7,324 nucleotides of DNA, from the NCBI GenBank assembly GCA_910587905.1, contig CAJUOF010000132.1, positions 1 to 7,324 on the forward strand, written 5' to 3'. This DNA is from an uncultured Lachnospiraceae bacterium. GTDB lineage: Bacteria; Bacillota_A; Clostridia; Lachnospirales; Lachnospiraceae. The notes under the pieces were generated by a model that saw nothing but the letters and a program-made list of their open reading frames with translations, searched no databases and had not been told where the DNA came from. Every line of letters starts with the position of its first letter. Within the stretch, counting starts at the first letter, position 1. This document shows, piece by piece, positions 1-5,016 of this stretch. The position numbers and the translations under genes are program-made.

Positions 1-28
1 CTTTCCCTACACGACGCTCTTCCGATCT
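1..28. other. Illumina TruSeq read-1 adapter (not genomic)
   Basis: The first 28 bases match the 3' part of the Illumina TruSeq universal/read-1 adapter, ending in the diagnostic GCTCTTCCGATCT. Genomic sequence starts at 29, where the codons of RNase J begin to read correctly on the minus strand. The terminal T of the adapter is the ligation overhang. Read on the minus strand the adapter stays open in the RNase J frame, so an automatic annotation would append a false tail beginning RSEERRVGK to that protein. Confidence 0.98.
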
Positions 29-727
29 GTCAAAGGTCCGCCCCACCGTCCGCTCCGACATGGTAAAGCCCTCCCGGATTGCATTGGTACTGTCGGCCAT
101 CAGAGCCAGAACGCCCTTCTTTCCAAGTTCCGCGAATCTCGGCAGATCCACCGGATCGCCAAAAATCGGCGTATAATCAATCTTAAAATCTCCCGTATGG
201 ACAATGGTGCCCACCGGTGTAAAAATGGCAAAAGCCGCCGCGTCTGCAATGCTGTGGTTGGTGCGGATGAATTCTACCCGAAAGCATCCCAAATTCACCG
301 ATTGGCCGTACTTCATCACCTTCCGCTTCGTGGAACGGGTCATCCCCCGCTCCTTTAATTTATGCTCAATGATACCCATCGTCAGCTTTGTGGCATAAAC
401 CGGTACATTTAATTCCGCAAGTACGTAAGGCAGAGCTCCGATATGATCCTCATGGCCGTGGGTGATGACAAAGCCTTTGACCTTTTCAATATTGTCCTTC
501 AAGTACGTGATATCCGGAATCACCAGATCAATCCCCAGCATGTCGTCGCTGGGAAAAGCCAGGCCGCAGTCCACCACAATGATGCTGTCCTCGTACTCAA
601 AAACCGTCATGTTCATGCCAATCTGCTCGAGTCCTCCCAGGGGAATGATCTTTAACCCCGGTATCTCCGGAGGCCTGCGCCCCTGCCTTCCCGTCTGTCT
701 TCCTGTCTGCTTTGATGTTTGTCTCAA
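29..727 (-). CDS. rnj: Ribonuclease J, N-terminal 233 residues (3' end cut by adapter)
   Basis: RNase J is a zinc-dependent metallo-beta-lactamase/beta-CASP ribonuclease with endonuclease and 5'-3' exonuclease activity, central to mRNA decay and rRNA maturation in Firmicutes. Seen here is the lactamase half. KIIPLGGLEQIGMN lies at about residues 26-39 and the metal motif HGHEDH at 90-95. NHSIAD follows with H158, HTGDFKID with D180, and ADSTNA near 211-216. The beta-CASP and C-terminal domains are missing because the insert ends in frame at GRTFD; the family is usually about 555 residues. The start is a TTG at 727, preceded at 5-6 bases by AGAGAGGTG. No ATG lies between the in-frame TAA (731-733) and the conserved core. 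The H158-D180 spacing equals that of B. subtilis J1, and the first motif sits about 16 residues later. The protein therefore carries an extra N-terminal tail rich in Gln, Arg, Thr and Gly. It is the last visible gene of the ireB group. J1 and J2 types cannot be told apart. Confidence 0.95.
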
Positions 728-768
728 ATATTACACCTCTCTTACTCTCATTTTAACAACTCTGTTTT

Positions 769-1026
769 CTACCGGATATCCACATCATCCAAAAGCTCGT
801 TAAAGATCCGTGCCAGGTATTGCTGTTCCCTCTCATCCTCCACGATCTCATATACGGCCTCTGTGTCTGCCTCACCCGATACATCTTTGAAAATATAACA
901 CTCTCCGTCTTCCTCCTCGGAATCCGTCACAAGCACATAATTACACCCTGCTACCCTCGTCTCCTCCAGCATATAGCAGGGAAATTCTTCTCCATCCTCT
1001 GAAACTAAAATTATTTTCTCATCCAT
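769..1026 (-). CDS. DUF1292 family protein (YrzB-like), 85 aa
   Basis: This small, strongly acidic protein belongs to the DUF1292 family, whose B. subtilis member is YrzB; its molecular function is not established. The typical family layout is visible. It begins MDEKIILVSEDGEEF, followed by a beta-rich core (YVLVTDSEEED, CYIFKD) and a closing acidic helix (EDEREQQYLARIFNELL). Three cysteines (17, 28, 43) are present but do not form a recognisable metal motif. The length is normal. The ATG at 1026 has a GGAGAG about 12 bases upstream, a long spacing. The gene lies 35 bases after ruvX and 41 bases before the rnj start, matching the conserved ireB-ruvX-DUF1292 order of Firmicutes. Co-transcription from the promoter upstream of ireB is inferred. 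Confidence 0.9.
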   Translation of the reverse strand: MDEKIILVSEDGEEFPCYMLEETRVAGCNYVLVTDSEEEDGECYIFKDVSGEADTEAVYEIVEDEREQQYLARIFNELLDDVDIR

Positions 1027-1061
1027 AGCTTATCCAAACTCTCCAAATTTGTACAACAAAA

Positions 1062-1478
1062 TCACAGGGAATCCAAATATCCCTGCAAAATAAACACTGC
1101 TGCTATTTTATCCACATAGTCCTTCCGGCGTTCCCTGCGGACTCCTGCCTCCTTAAGCACCCGCTCTGCCGCCACCGTAGTCAGCCGCTCATCCCAAAGC
1201 ACCACGGGAAGGCCCATCCTGGCACCAAGCTTCTCTGCAAATGCCTCCGACTTTTCCGCCCGCTCCCCGAAGTCTCCGTTCATATGCCTTGGACAGCCCA
1301 CCACGATCTTCTCTACCTGGTATTCTTCAATCAGCTCTTCCAGACGGGCAAGTGTCCTTCTCAGCTTGTTCTCCTGCGGCCTCTCTATCGTCTCTACTCC
1401 CTGAGCCGTAATGCCAAGAGAATCACTGACAGCCACGCCTACCGTCCTGGAGCCGAAGTCCAGTCCCATGACACGCAT
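1062..1478 (-). CDS. ruvX: Putative pre-16S rRNA nuclease / Holliday junction resolvase-like RuvX (YqgF)
   Basis: RuvX/YqgF has an RNase H-like fold. It is linked by family knowledge to 5' maturation of 16S rRNA and, by structure, to Holliday junction resolvases. Numbered from the ATG at 1478 (138 aa), the sequence opens MRVMGLDFGSRTVGVAVSD with D7, then has VVGCPRHMNGDFGERAEKS, then DERLTT with E97, and ends DYVDKIAAVFILQGYLDSL with D123. These acidic residues are the expected catalytic set. A GTG at 1487, directly after the ireB TAA, would add three residues (MPD). It sits closer to the AAAGG at the end of ireB, so the start is uncertain; ATG was chosen because it reproduces the family N-terminus. 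The gene follows ireB by 9 bases (or abuts it), so translational coupling is likely. The VVGCPRH segment replaces the more usual VVGLP-type sequence. Confidence 0.94.
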   Translation of the reverse strand: MRVMGLDFGSRTVGVAVSDSLGITAQGVETIERPQENKLRRTLARLEELIEEYQVEKIVVGCPRHMNGDFGERAEKSEAFAEKLGARMGLPVVLWDERLTTVAAERVLKEAGVRRERRKDYVDKIAAVFILQGYLDSL

Positions 1479-1487
1479 ATCCGGCAC

Positions 1488-1751
1488 TTAACCTTTCAGC
1501 TTGCTTTCAATATAGACCTGCACCAATTCCTCCAGAATCTCATCTCTCTCCAGCTTCGTAATCAGACTTCTGGCGCTCTGGTGGCTGGTAATGTAAGTGG
1601 GGTCTCCCGACATGATATAGCCGACAATCTGACTGATCGGATTGTAGCCCTTCTCCGTCAGGGCCGCATAGACCTTCGCCAGAATCTCTCCCGCCTCCAT
1701 CTTATTCTCCTGGGAAGGATTAAAAAATTGTGTTCTGTGTATGTCACCCAT
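1488..1751 (-). CDS. ireB: IreB family regulatory phosphoprotein (UPF0297/DUF965), 87 aa
   Basis: IreB is a small regulator that is a substrate of the PASTA-domain Ser/Thr kinase IreK in Enterococcus, where it influences cephalosporin tolerance. It is widely conserved in Firmicutes. The signature is complete here: EKGYNPISQIVGYIMSGDPTYITSHQSARSLI, then KLERDEILEELVQVYI (each run here is a match to the family block). A longer reading from a GTG at 1760 is possible. The ATG at 1751 is preferred because the AAGGA at 1762-1766 is only 1 base from the GTG but 10 bases from the ATG. The resulting start, MGDIHRTQFF, also lines up with the known Enterococcus N-terminus. In that alignment Thr7, one of the two reported phosphorylated threonines, is kept, while the Thr4 position is Ile. 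It is the first gene of the ireB-ruvX-DUF1292-rnj run, with its own promoter at 1783-1811. In many relatives alaS precedes it; here mtaB does. Confidence 0.94.
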   Translation of the reverse strand: MGDIHRTQFFNPSQENKMEAGEILAKVYAALTEKGYNPISQIVGYIMSGDPTYITSHQSARSLITKLERDEILEELVQVYIESKLKG

Positions 1752-1782
1752 TCTTTTCACGTCCTTACATGCTTGTTCTTCT

Positions 1783-1811
1783 ATTCTAATACAAATTCAA
1801 CGGGCTGTCGA
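1783..1811 (-). promoter_or_regulatory. Sigma-A-type promoter for ireB-ruvX-DUF1292-rnj
   Basis: On the minus strand a -35 box TCGACA (1806-1811, one mismatch to TTGACA) is followed after exactly 17 bases by a -10 box TAGAAT (1783-1788, one mismatch to TATAAT). This lies in the AT-rich gap between mtaB and ireB. A start site near 1776 would give a leader of about 25 bases before the ireB ATG, containing its AAGGA ribosome binding site. The call rests on sequence match only. Confidence 0.6.
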
Positions 1812-1824
1812 GGGGTTTTCTTCC

Positions 1825-1842
1825 AAAAATCTCCGGATTTTT
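1825..1842 (-). terminator. Weak AT-rich hairpin at the mtaB stop codon
   Basis: A perfect 7-base inverted repeat (AAAAATC ... GATTTTT) with a 4-base loop overlaps the mtaB TAA (1841-1843). On the minus strand the stem is followed by GGAAGAAAA rather than a T-run. At best it is a weak terminator or an RNA 3'-end stabiliser, so read-through from mtaB into ireB is possible. Confidence 0.25.
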
Positions 1843-3256
1843 ACGGACAGTCCACCGGTTCGGCCAAAAGAAGCCCCTGAAACTCCCCTCTCGGATTCCT
1901 GAAAAGTCTAACAGGCAAGATCGTACCGGGAAGAAGTTTCCCCTCCCTTCTCACACCTTCCTCAAGTGTTACGACTCCTTTCACATATTCTTTTGTAAAA
2001 CCTGTCATATACCGCCTGCCGCCAATCTCTGTCTCCTCCTCCAAAAGAAGTTCTCCGACACGCCCCTCATAATATTGCCGAAAGGATTCGGAAAGCTCTG
2101 CCTCAAGGGACAAGGCCCTGTGACTCCGGCTCGTCTTGACTTCTTCCGGAACCTGGGAACCCATGGCCGCCGCCTTCGTCCCCTGCCTTTTGGAATATTT
2201 AAACACATGCATTTCATAAAAGCCGATCCGTTCCAGGAAGGAGAGTGTCGTCTCAAATTCCTCCTCCGTCTCCCCCGGAAAGCCCACGATCACGTCGGTG
2301 GTGATGGCCGGATGCTCATAATGGCTCCGAAGCAGTTCGCAGCAGGCGGCATATTCCTGCGTGGTGTAATGCCGGTTCATCCGCCTGAGGGTCTGATCAC
2401 AGCCGCTCTGCAGGGACAGATGGAAATGAGGGCAGACCTTGGAAATGGCAGAAAGCCCCCTCACGAATTCCTCCGTCACGATCCTCGGCTCCAAAGAACC
2501 CAGACGGATCCGTTCGATTCTCTCCACCTCGGCCACCTGGCCGATGACCGTGAGGAGAGGGACCGGCCTCTCAAAATCCTTTCCGTAGGAAGACAGATGA
2601 ATACCGGTCAAGACCACTTCCCGGTAACCAGCCCCGGCAAGCCGCCTGATCTCCGCAAGGATATCTTCCGGCCTCCTGCTCCGGATCCTCCCCCTCGTGT
2701 AAGGAATGATACAGTAGCTGCAAAACTGATTGCAGCCATCCTGGATCTTGATAAAGGCCCTGGTGTGCTCCGCCGTCTTTAAGAGAGAAAGCTCTTCATA
2801 CTCCTTCTCATGGGTAAGATCGAGAACGGCACAGACCTCCGTCTTCCTCCTTCCGGACGAACCATCGCCCGCTTGAGGCCCGCTCTCCTTTGCATACCTT
2901 TTTTCCTCATATTCCGACAGCAGTCCGACAAGCCTTCTCTTCTGATTATTCCCTATAATTAAATCTGCATCGCCACTTTTTAAAAGTTCCTCTGCCTGAG
3001 CCTGTACATAGCAGCCTGCCGCCACAATCACCGCCTCCGGGTTCCGCTTTCTGGCCCGGTGGAGCATCTGTCTGGACTTGCGGTCCGCCATATTGGTCAC
3101 GCTGCAGGTATTGACCAGGTAAACCTCCGCCTCCTCGTCAAAGGGAACCAGCTCATAGCCGGCCTCCAAAAGGCTCTGGCCCATGGCCTCCGTCTCATAT
3201 GCGTTGACCTTGCAGCCCAGATTGTGTAGGGCCGCCCTTTTTTTTCGGTTTCCCAT
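1841..3256 (-). CDS. mtaB: tRNA (t6A37)-methylthiotransferase MtaB
   Basis: MtaB is a radical-SAM methylthiotransferase that converts t6A37 to ms2t6A37 in ANN-decoding tRNAs, using two 4Fe-4S clusters. Residue numbers here count from the alternative GTG at 3271 (476 aa); subtract 5 for the chosen ATG. The N-terminal UPF0004 domain (about 11-115) carries three cluster cysteines: C20 in LGCKVNAYE, C56 in NTCSVTN and C87 in AGCYVQ. The radical-SAM motif CNQFCSYC (180-187) is followed by IIPYTRGR and by FPGETEEEF near 331. A C-terminal TRAM-like RNA-binding domain runs from about 400 to 470. NTCSVTNMADRKSR and the LGCKVNAYE start mark MtaB rather than MiaB. The ATG at 3256 was chosen because GTGAGGA lies about 8 bases upstream. 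A low-complexity stretch at 127-146 (GPQAGDGSSG) sits between the first two domains. In Bacillus mtaB follows prmA and rsmE directly; here the desulfurase, thiI and an HPr-like gene intervene. Confidence 0.95.
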   Translation of the reverse strand: MGNRKKRAALHNLGCKVNAYETEAMGQSLLEAGYELVPFDEEAEVYLVNTCSVTNMADRKSRQMLHRARKRNPEAVIVAAGCYVQAQAEELLKSGDADLIIGNNQKRRLVGLLSEYEEKRYAKESGPQAGDGSSGRRKTEVCAVLDLTHEKEYEELSLLKTAEHTRAFIKIQDGCNQFCSYCIIPYTRGRIRSRRPEDILAEIRRLAGAGYREVVLTGIHLSSYGKDFERPVPLLTVIGQVAEVERIERIRLGSLEPRIVTEEFVRGLSAISKVCPHFHLSLQSGCDQTLRRMNRHYTTQEYAACCELLRSHYEHPAITTDVIVGFPGETEEEFETTLSFLERIGFYEMHVFKYSKRQGTKAAAMGSQVPEEVKTSRSHRALSLEAELSESFRQYYEGRVGELLLEEETEIGGRRYMTGFTKEYVKGVVTLEEGVRREGKLLPGTILPVRLFRNPRGEFQGLLLAEPVDCP

Positions 3257-3289
3257 ATCCTGATTCCTCACTTTTAGTAAAATCCCCTC

Positions 3290-3324
3290 TTGACTTTTCC
3301 CCCGAATCTGTCTAGTATTATAAT
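3290..3324 (+). promoter_or_regulatory. Promoter for the HPr-like gene, with palindromic -10 region
   Basis: A -35 box TTGACT (3290-3295) is followed after 17 bases by TAGTAT (3313-3318), which overlaps a perfect TATAAT (3319-3324). The TATAAT itself has no good -35 at 17 bases, so TAGTAT is the better-spaced -10. The 8-mer ATTATAAT (3317-3324) is its own reverse complement, so the minus strand toward mtaB also reads TATAAT. No convincing minus-strand -35 was found. A leader of roughly 55 bases would precede the HPr-like gene. Confidence 0.6.
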
Positions 3325-3384
3325 GAACCGGAGAGGGGGAAGCCTTTCCAGAACTTTATTGTCAGCAAAGAAGGGAGCATTCTT

Positions 3385-3615
3385 ATGAAAACAGTACAAA
3401 TTTCTTTAAATTCCATCGACAAGGTAAAATCCTTCGTCTACGACCTCACCAAGTATGACTATGATTTCGACCTGGTCTCCGGCCGCTACGTCATCGACGC
3501 CAAGTCCATCATGGGCATCTTCAGCCTCGATCTCTCCAAGCCCATCGACTTAAACATCCATGCCGAGGACAACGTGGAAGCCATCCTGGAGACCCTGAAG
3601 CCTTACCTGGTGTAA
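3385..3615 (+). CDS. HPr-like protein lacking the catalytic histidine, 76 aa
   Basis: The length and the second half match the HPr (PtsH) fold. VIDAKSIMGIFSLDLSKP (about 36-53) aligns with the HPr block NLKSIMGVMSLG, so S41 corresponds to the regulatory Ser46 phosphorylated by HPr kinase. The N-terminal half does not fit a phosphocarrier. Where HPr has GIHARPA, this protein reads NSIDKVKS, and its only histidine is H59. It therefore cannot take phosphate from PEP-enzyme I at a His15 equivalent. Family knowledge: such HPr-like proteins are frequent in Lachnospiraceae; their role is not known to me. A regulatory or scaffold role, possibly through S41, is inference. The ATG at 3385 has an excellent AAGGGAG 7 bases upstream. 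The gene has its own promoter and a strong terminator, is divergent from mtaB and convergent with thiI, and so is probably monocistronic. It is the only plus-strand gene in the window. Confidence 0.9.
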   Translation: MKTVQISLNSIDKVKSFVYDLTKYDYDFDLVSGRYVIDAKSIMGIFSLDLSKPIDLNIHAEDNVEAILETLKPYLV

Positions 3616-3646
3616 GAACATATGGAAAACCATTTTCTGCCCATAG

Positions 3647-3677
3647 AAAGATCCCGCGGGGATGCGGGATCTTTTTT
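3647..3677 (+). terminator. Rho-independent terminator, probably bidirectional
   Basis: A perfect 11-base inverted repeat, AAAGATCCCGC (3647-3657) and GCGGGATCTTT (3664-3674), has a 6-base loop and ends in a run of six T (3672-3677). It lies 31 bases after the HPr-like stop codon. On the minus strand the same stem lies 17 bases after the thiI stop and is followed by TTTCTATG. It probably also ends the prmA-rsmE-desulfurase-thiI transcript, less efficiently. Confidence 0.92.
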
Positions 3678-3694
3678 CTGTCCCTGACATGTTC

Positions 3695-4894
3695 CTATCC
3701 CTGAATCTCAATCACTTCTCTGCCCGCAAGGGCCTCCTTCACCATCTCCCCGATCCTTCCCGCCAGCTTCTCCTCCGAACGGCGGATGATCTTCCGGTTG
3801 GGCTTGATCACCGGATGCTTTGCCACGAAGATCGTGCAGCAGTCCTCGAAGGGCTGGATGGAGGTCTCGAAGGTGTCAATCTTCAGGGCGATATCCACGA
3901 TCTCCTGCTTGTCGAAACCGATGACCGGACGGATCACCGGCAGGTCACAGACTTCCCCGGTACAGGCCAGGCTGGGAAGGGTCTGGCTCGCCACCTGGCC
4001 GATGCTCTCCCCCGTAACCAGGGCCAGGGCACCGCACTCACCCGCAATGGCCTCGGCAATCCGCATCATGTACCGCCGCATGATGATGGTCAGCTCCTCG
4101 TGGGGGCACTGGTCGTAAATGTAGAGCTGGATGTCGGTGAAATTGATCACGTGAAGCTTCATGGGACCGGAGTACCGGGATACGATCTTCGCCAGATCCA
4201 CCACCTTCTGCTTCGCCCGCTCGCTGGTGTAAGGCGGCGCATGAAAGTAGACGGCGTCAATGGCAACGCCCCGCTTGGCCGTCATGTAGCCCGCCACCGG
4301 ACTGTCGATCCCGCCGGAGAGCAGCAGCATCGCCTTCCCGCTGGTGCCCACCGGCATCCCCCCCGGTCCGGGAATGATCCTGGAATAAAGGTTCGCCCGC
4401 TCCCGCACCTCCACATAGAAAAACACGTCCGGCTCATGGACATTGACCCTCAGGGAAGGGTACGCCTCCAGCAGGGCCTCGCCCAACTTGGCGTTGATCT
4501 CGTTGGAGTCCATGGGAAAACCCTTGTTGGCCCGCTTTGTCTGTACTTTGAAGGTGAACTTCCCCTCCGGATGGACCCGTCCCACGTAATCCACGACCCG
4601 TGCCCGGATGTCCTCAAAGCCCTCATAGTCAAACTGGACCATGGGACAGATTCCGGAGATTCCGAAGACCCGTCCCAGCCGTTCCGTCACCTCGTCGAAA
4701 TCAAAAGCGCCCTCCGCTTCCACGTAAATGCGGCCCATCTCCTTGCGGACCGAAAACTTCCCCTCCGCTCCCCGGAGGGCAAAGCGGATCTGCCGCATCA
4801 GGGCGTCCTCAAACAGATACCGGTTCTTCCCCTTGATCCCGATCTCCGCATATTTGATCAAAAATGCGTGGAACAATCCTTCCTGCGCCGTCAT
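3695..4894 (-). CDS. thiI: tRNA 4-thiouridine synthase ThiI (short form, no rhodanese domain), 399 aa
   Basis: ThiI adenylates U8 of tRNA and installs sulfur to make s4U8; in many bacteria it also feeds thiazole synthesis. The N-terminal ferredoxin-like region opens FLIKYAEIGIKGKNR (about 11-25). A THUMP domain runs to about residue 165. The PP-loop ATPase motif LSGGIDSPVAG (192-202) begins the catalytic domain, which also contains ALVTGESIGQVASQTL near 291. The protein ends at 399 residues without the C-terminal rhodanese domain of E. coli ThiI (482 aa). C352/C353 in EDCCTIF align with the E. coli catalytic-domain Cys344 region and are the likely sulfur-handling residues. The ATG at 4894 is fixed by GGGAGG 8 bases upstream and by family similarity. 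A GTG at 4966 would add 24 unrelated residues and was rejected. The adjacent desulfurase is the obvious sulfur donor. The ribosome binding site is inside a predicted hairpin (4902-4939). Confidence 0.96.
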   Translation of the reverse strand: MTAQEGLFHAFLIKYAEIGIKGKNRYLFEDALMRQIRFALRGAEGKFSVRKEMGRIYVEAEGAFDFDEVTERLGRVFGISGICPMVQFDYEGFEDIRARVVDYVGRVHPEGKFTFKVQTKRANKGFPMDSNEINAKLGEALLEAYPSLRVNVHEPDVFFYVEVRERANLYSRIIPGPGGMPVGTSGKAMLLLSGGIDSPVAGYMTAKRGVAIDAVYFHAPPYTSERAKQKVVDLAKIVSRYSGPMKLHVINFTDIQLYIYDQCPHEELTIIMRRYMMRIAEAIAGECGALALVTGESIGQVASQTLPSLACTGEVCDLPVIRPVIGFDKQEIVDIALKIDTFETSIQPFEDCCTIFVAKHPVIKPNRKIIRRSEEKLAGRIGEMVKEALAGREVIEIQG

Positions 4895-4901
4895 TCTCAA
4901 A

Positions 4902-4939
4902 TCCTCCCGTGTTTTTATTTTCAATTCCGGACGGGAGAA
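4902..4939 (-). promoter_or_regulatory. Predicted hairpin sequestering the thiI ribosome binding site
   Basis: In the minus-strand transcript UUCUCCCGU (4939-4931) can pair with ACGGGAGGA (4910-4902). This gives nine consecutive pairs with one U-G wobble, closing a 20-base A-rich loop. The 3' arm contains the whole Shine-Dalgarno GGGAGG of thiI (4903-4908), 8 bases before its ATG. The pairing is seen directly in the sequence; control of thiI translation is inferred. Confidence 0.5.
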
Positions 4940-4942
4940 GAC

Positions 4943-4989
4943 CGGCTTTCTGTCTGACCGGAACACGCTCCCGGCTCAGAAAGAAGCCG
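4943..4989 (-). promoter_or_regulatory. Second structured element in the thiI leader
   Basis: Directly upstream of the RBS hairpin the transcript can form a three-part stem. CGGCUU (4989-4984) pairs with AAGCCG (4948-4943), then after an internal loop UCUGA (4980-4976) pairs with UCAGA (4957-4953). After a one-base bulge CCGG (4974-4971) pairs with CCGG (4961-4958), leaving a 9-base loop. That makes 15 pairs. Part of it, CGGGAG (4973-4968), copies the thiI ribosome binding site and could pair instead with CUCCCG (4937-4932). It matches no riboswitch class I recognise; the TPP consensus is absent. Confidence 0.4.
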
Positions 4990-5016
4990 CCCTTCCCCCC
5001 GAAACCGAACATGGCC

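Noticed and set aside
661..715. Tandem repeat or CRISPR-like repeats in the CTGTCTTCC-type tract
   Set aside because: It is a short low-complexity tract inside the coding sequence for the RNase J tail, with no spacer-repeat pattern.
3622..3687. Small plus-strand ORF (MENHFLPIERS...) after the HPr-like gene
   Set aside because: It reads straight through the terminator stem and T-run and has no ribosome binding site.
3662..4957. Long plus-strand ORF (431 codons) opposite thiI
   Set aside because: It begins inside the terminator and runs antisense to an intact thiI. The composition is rich in His, Asp, Pro and Leu, with no domain or ribosome binding site.
4895..4966. 24-residue N-terminal extension of ThiI from the GTG at 4966
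   Set aside because: It has no ribosome binding site and no similarity to ThiI N-termini, and it lies in the structured leader. The ATG at 4894 has an ideal GGGAGG.
4895..5016. TPP riboswitch before thiI
   Set aside because: It would make biological sense, but the conserved CUGAGA and ACCUGAUC-type thi-box elements in the required order are absent; only a CUGAG is present by chance.
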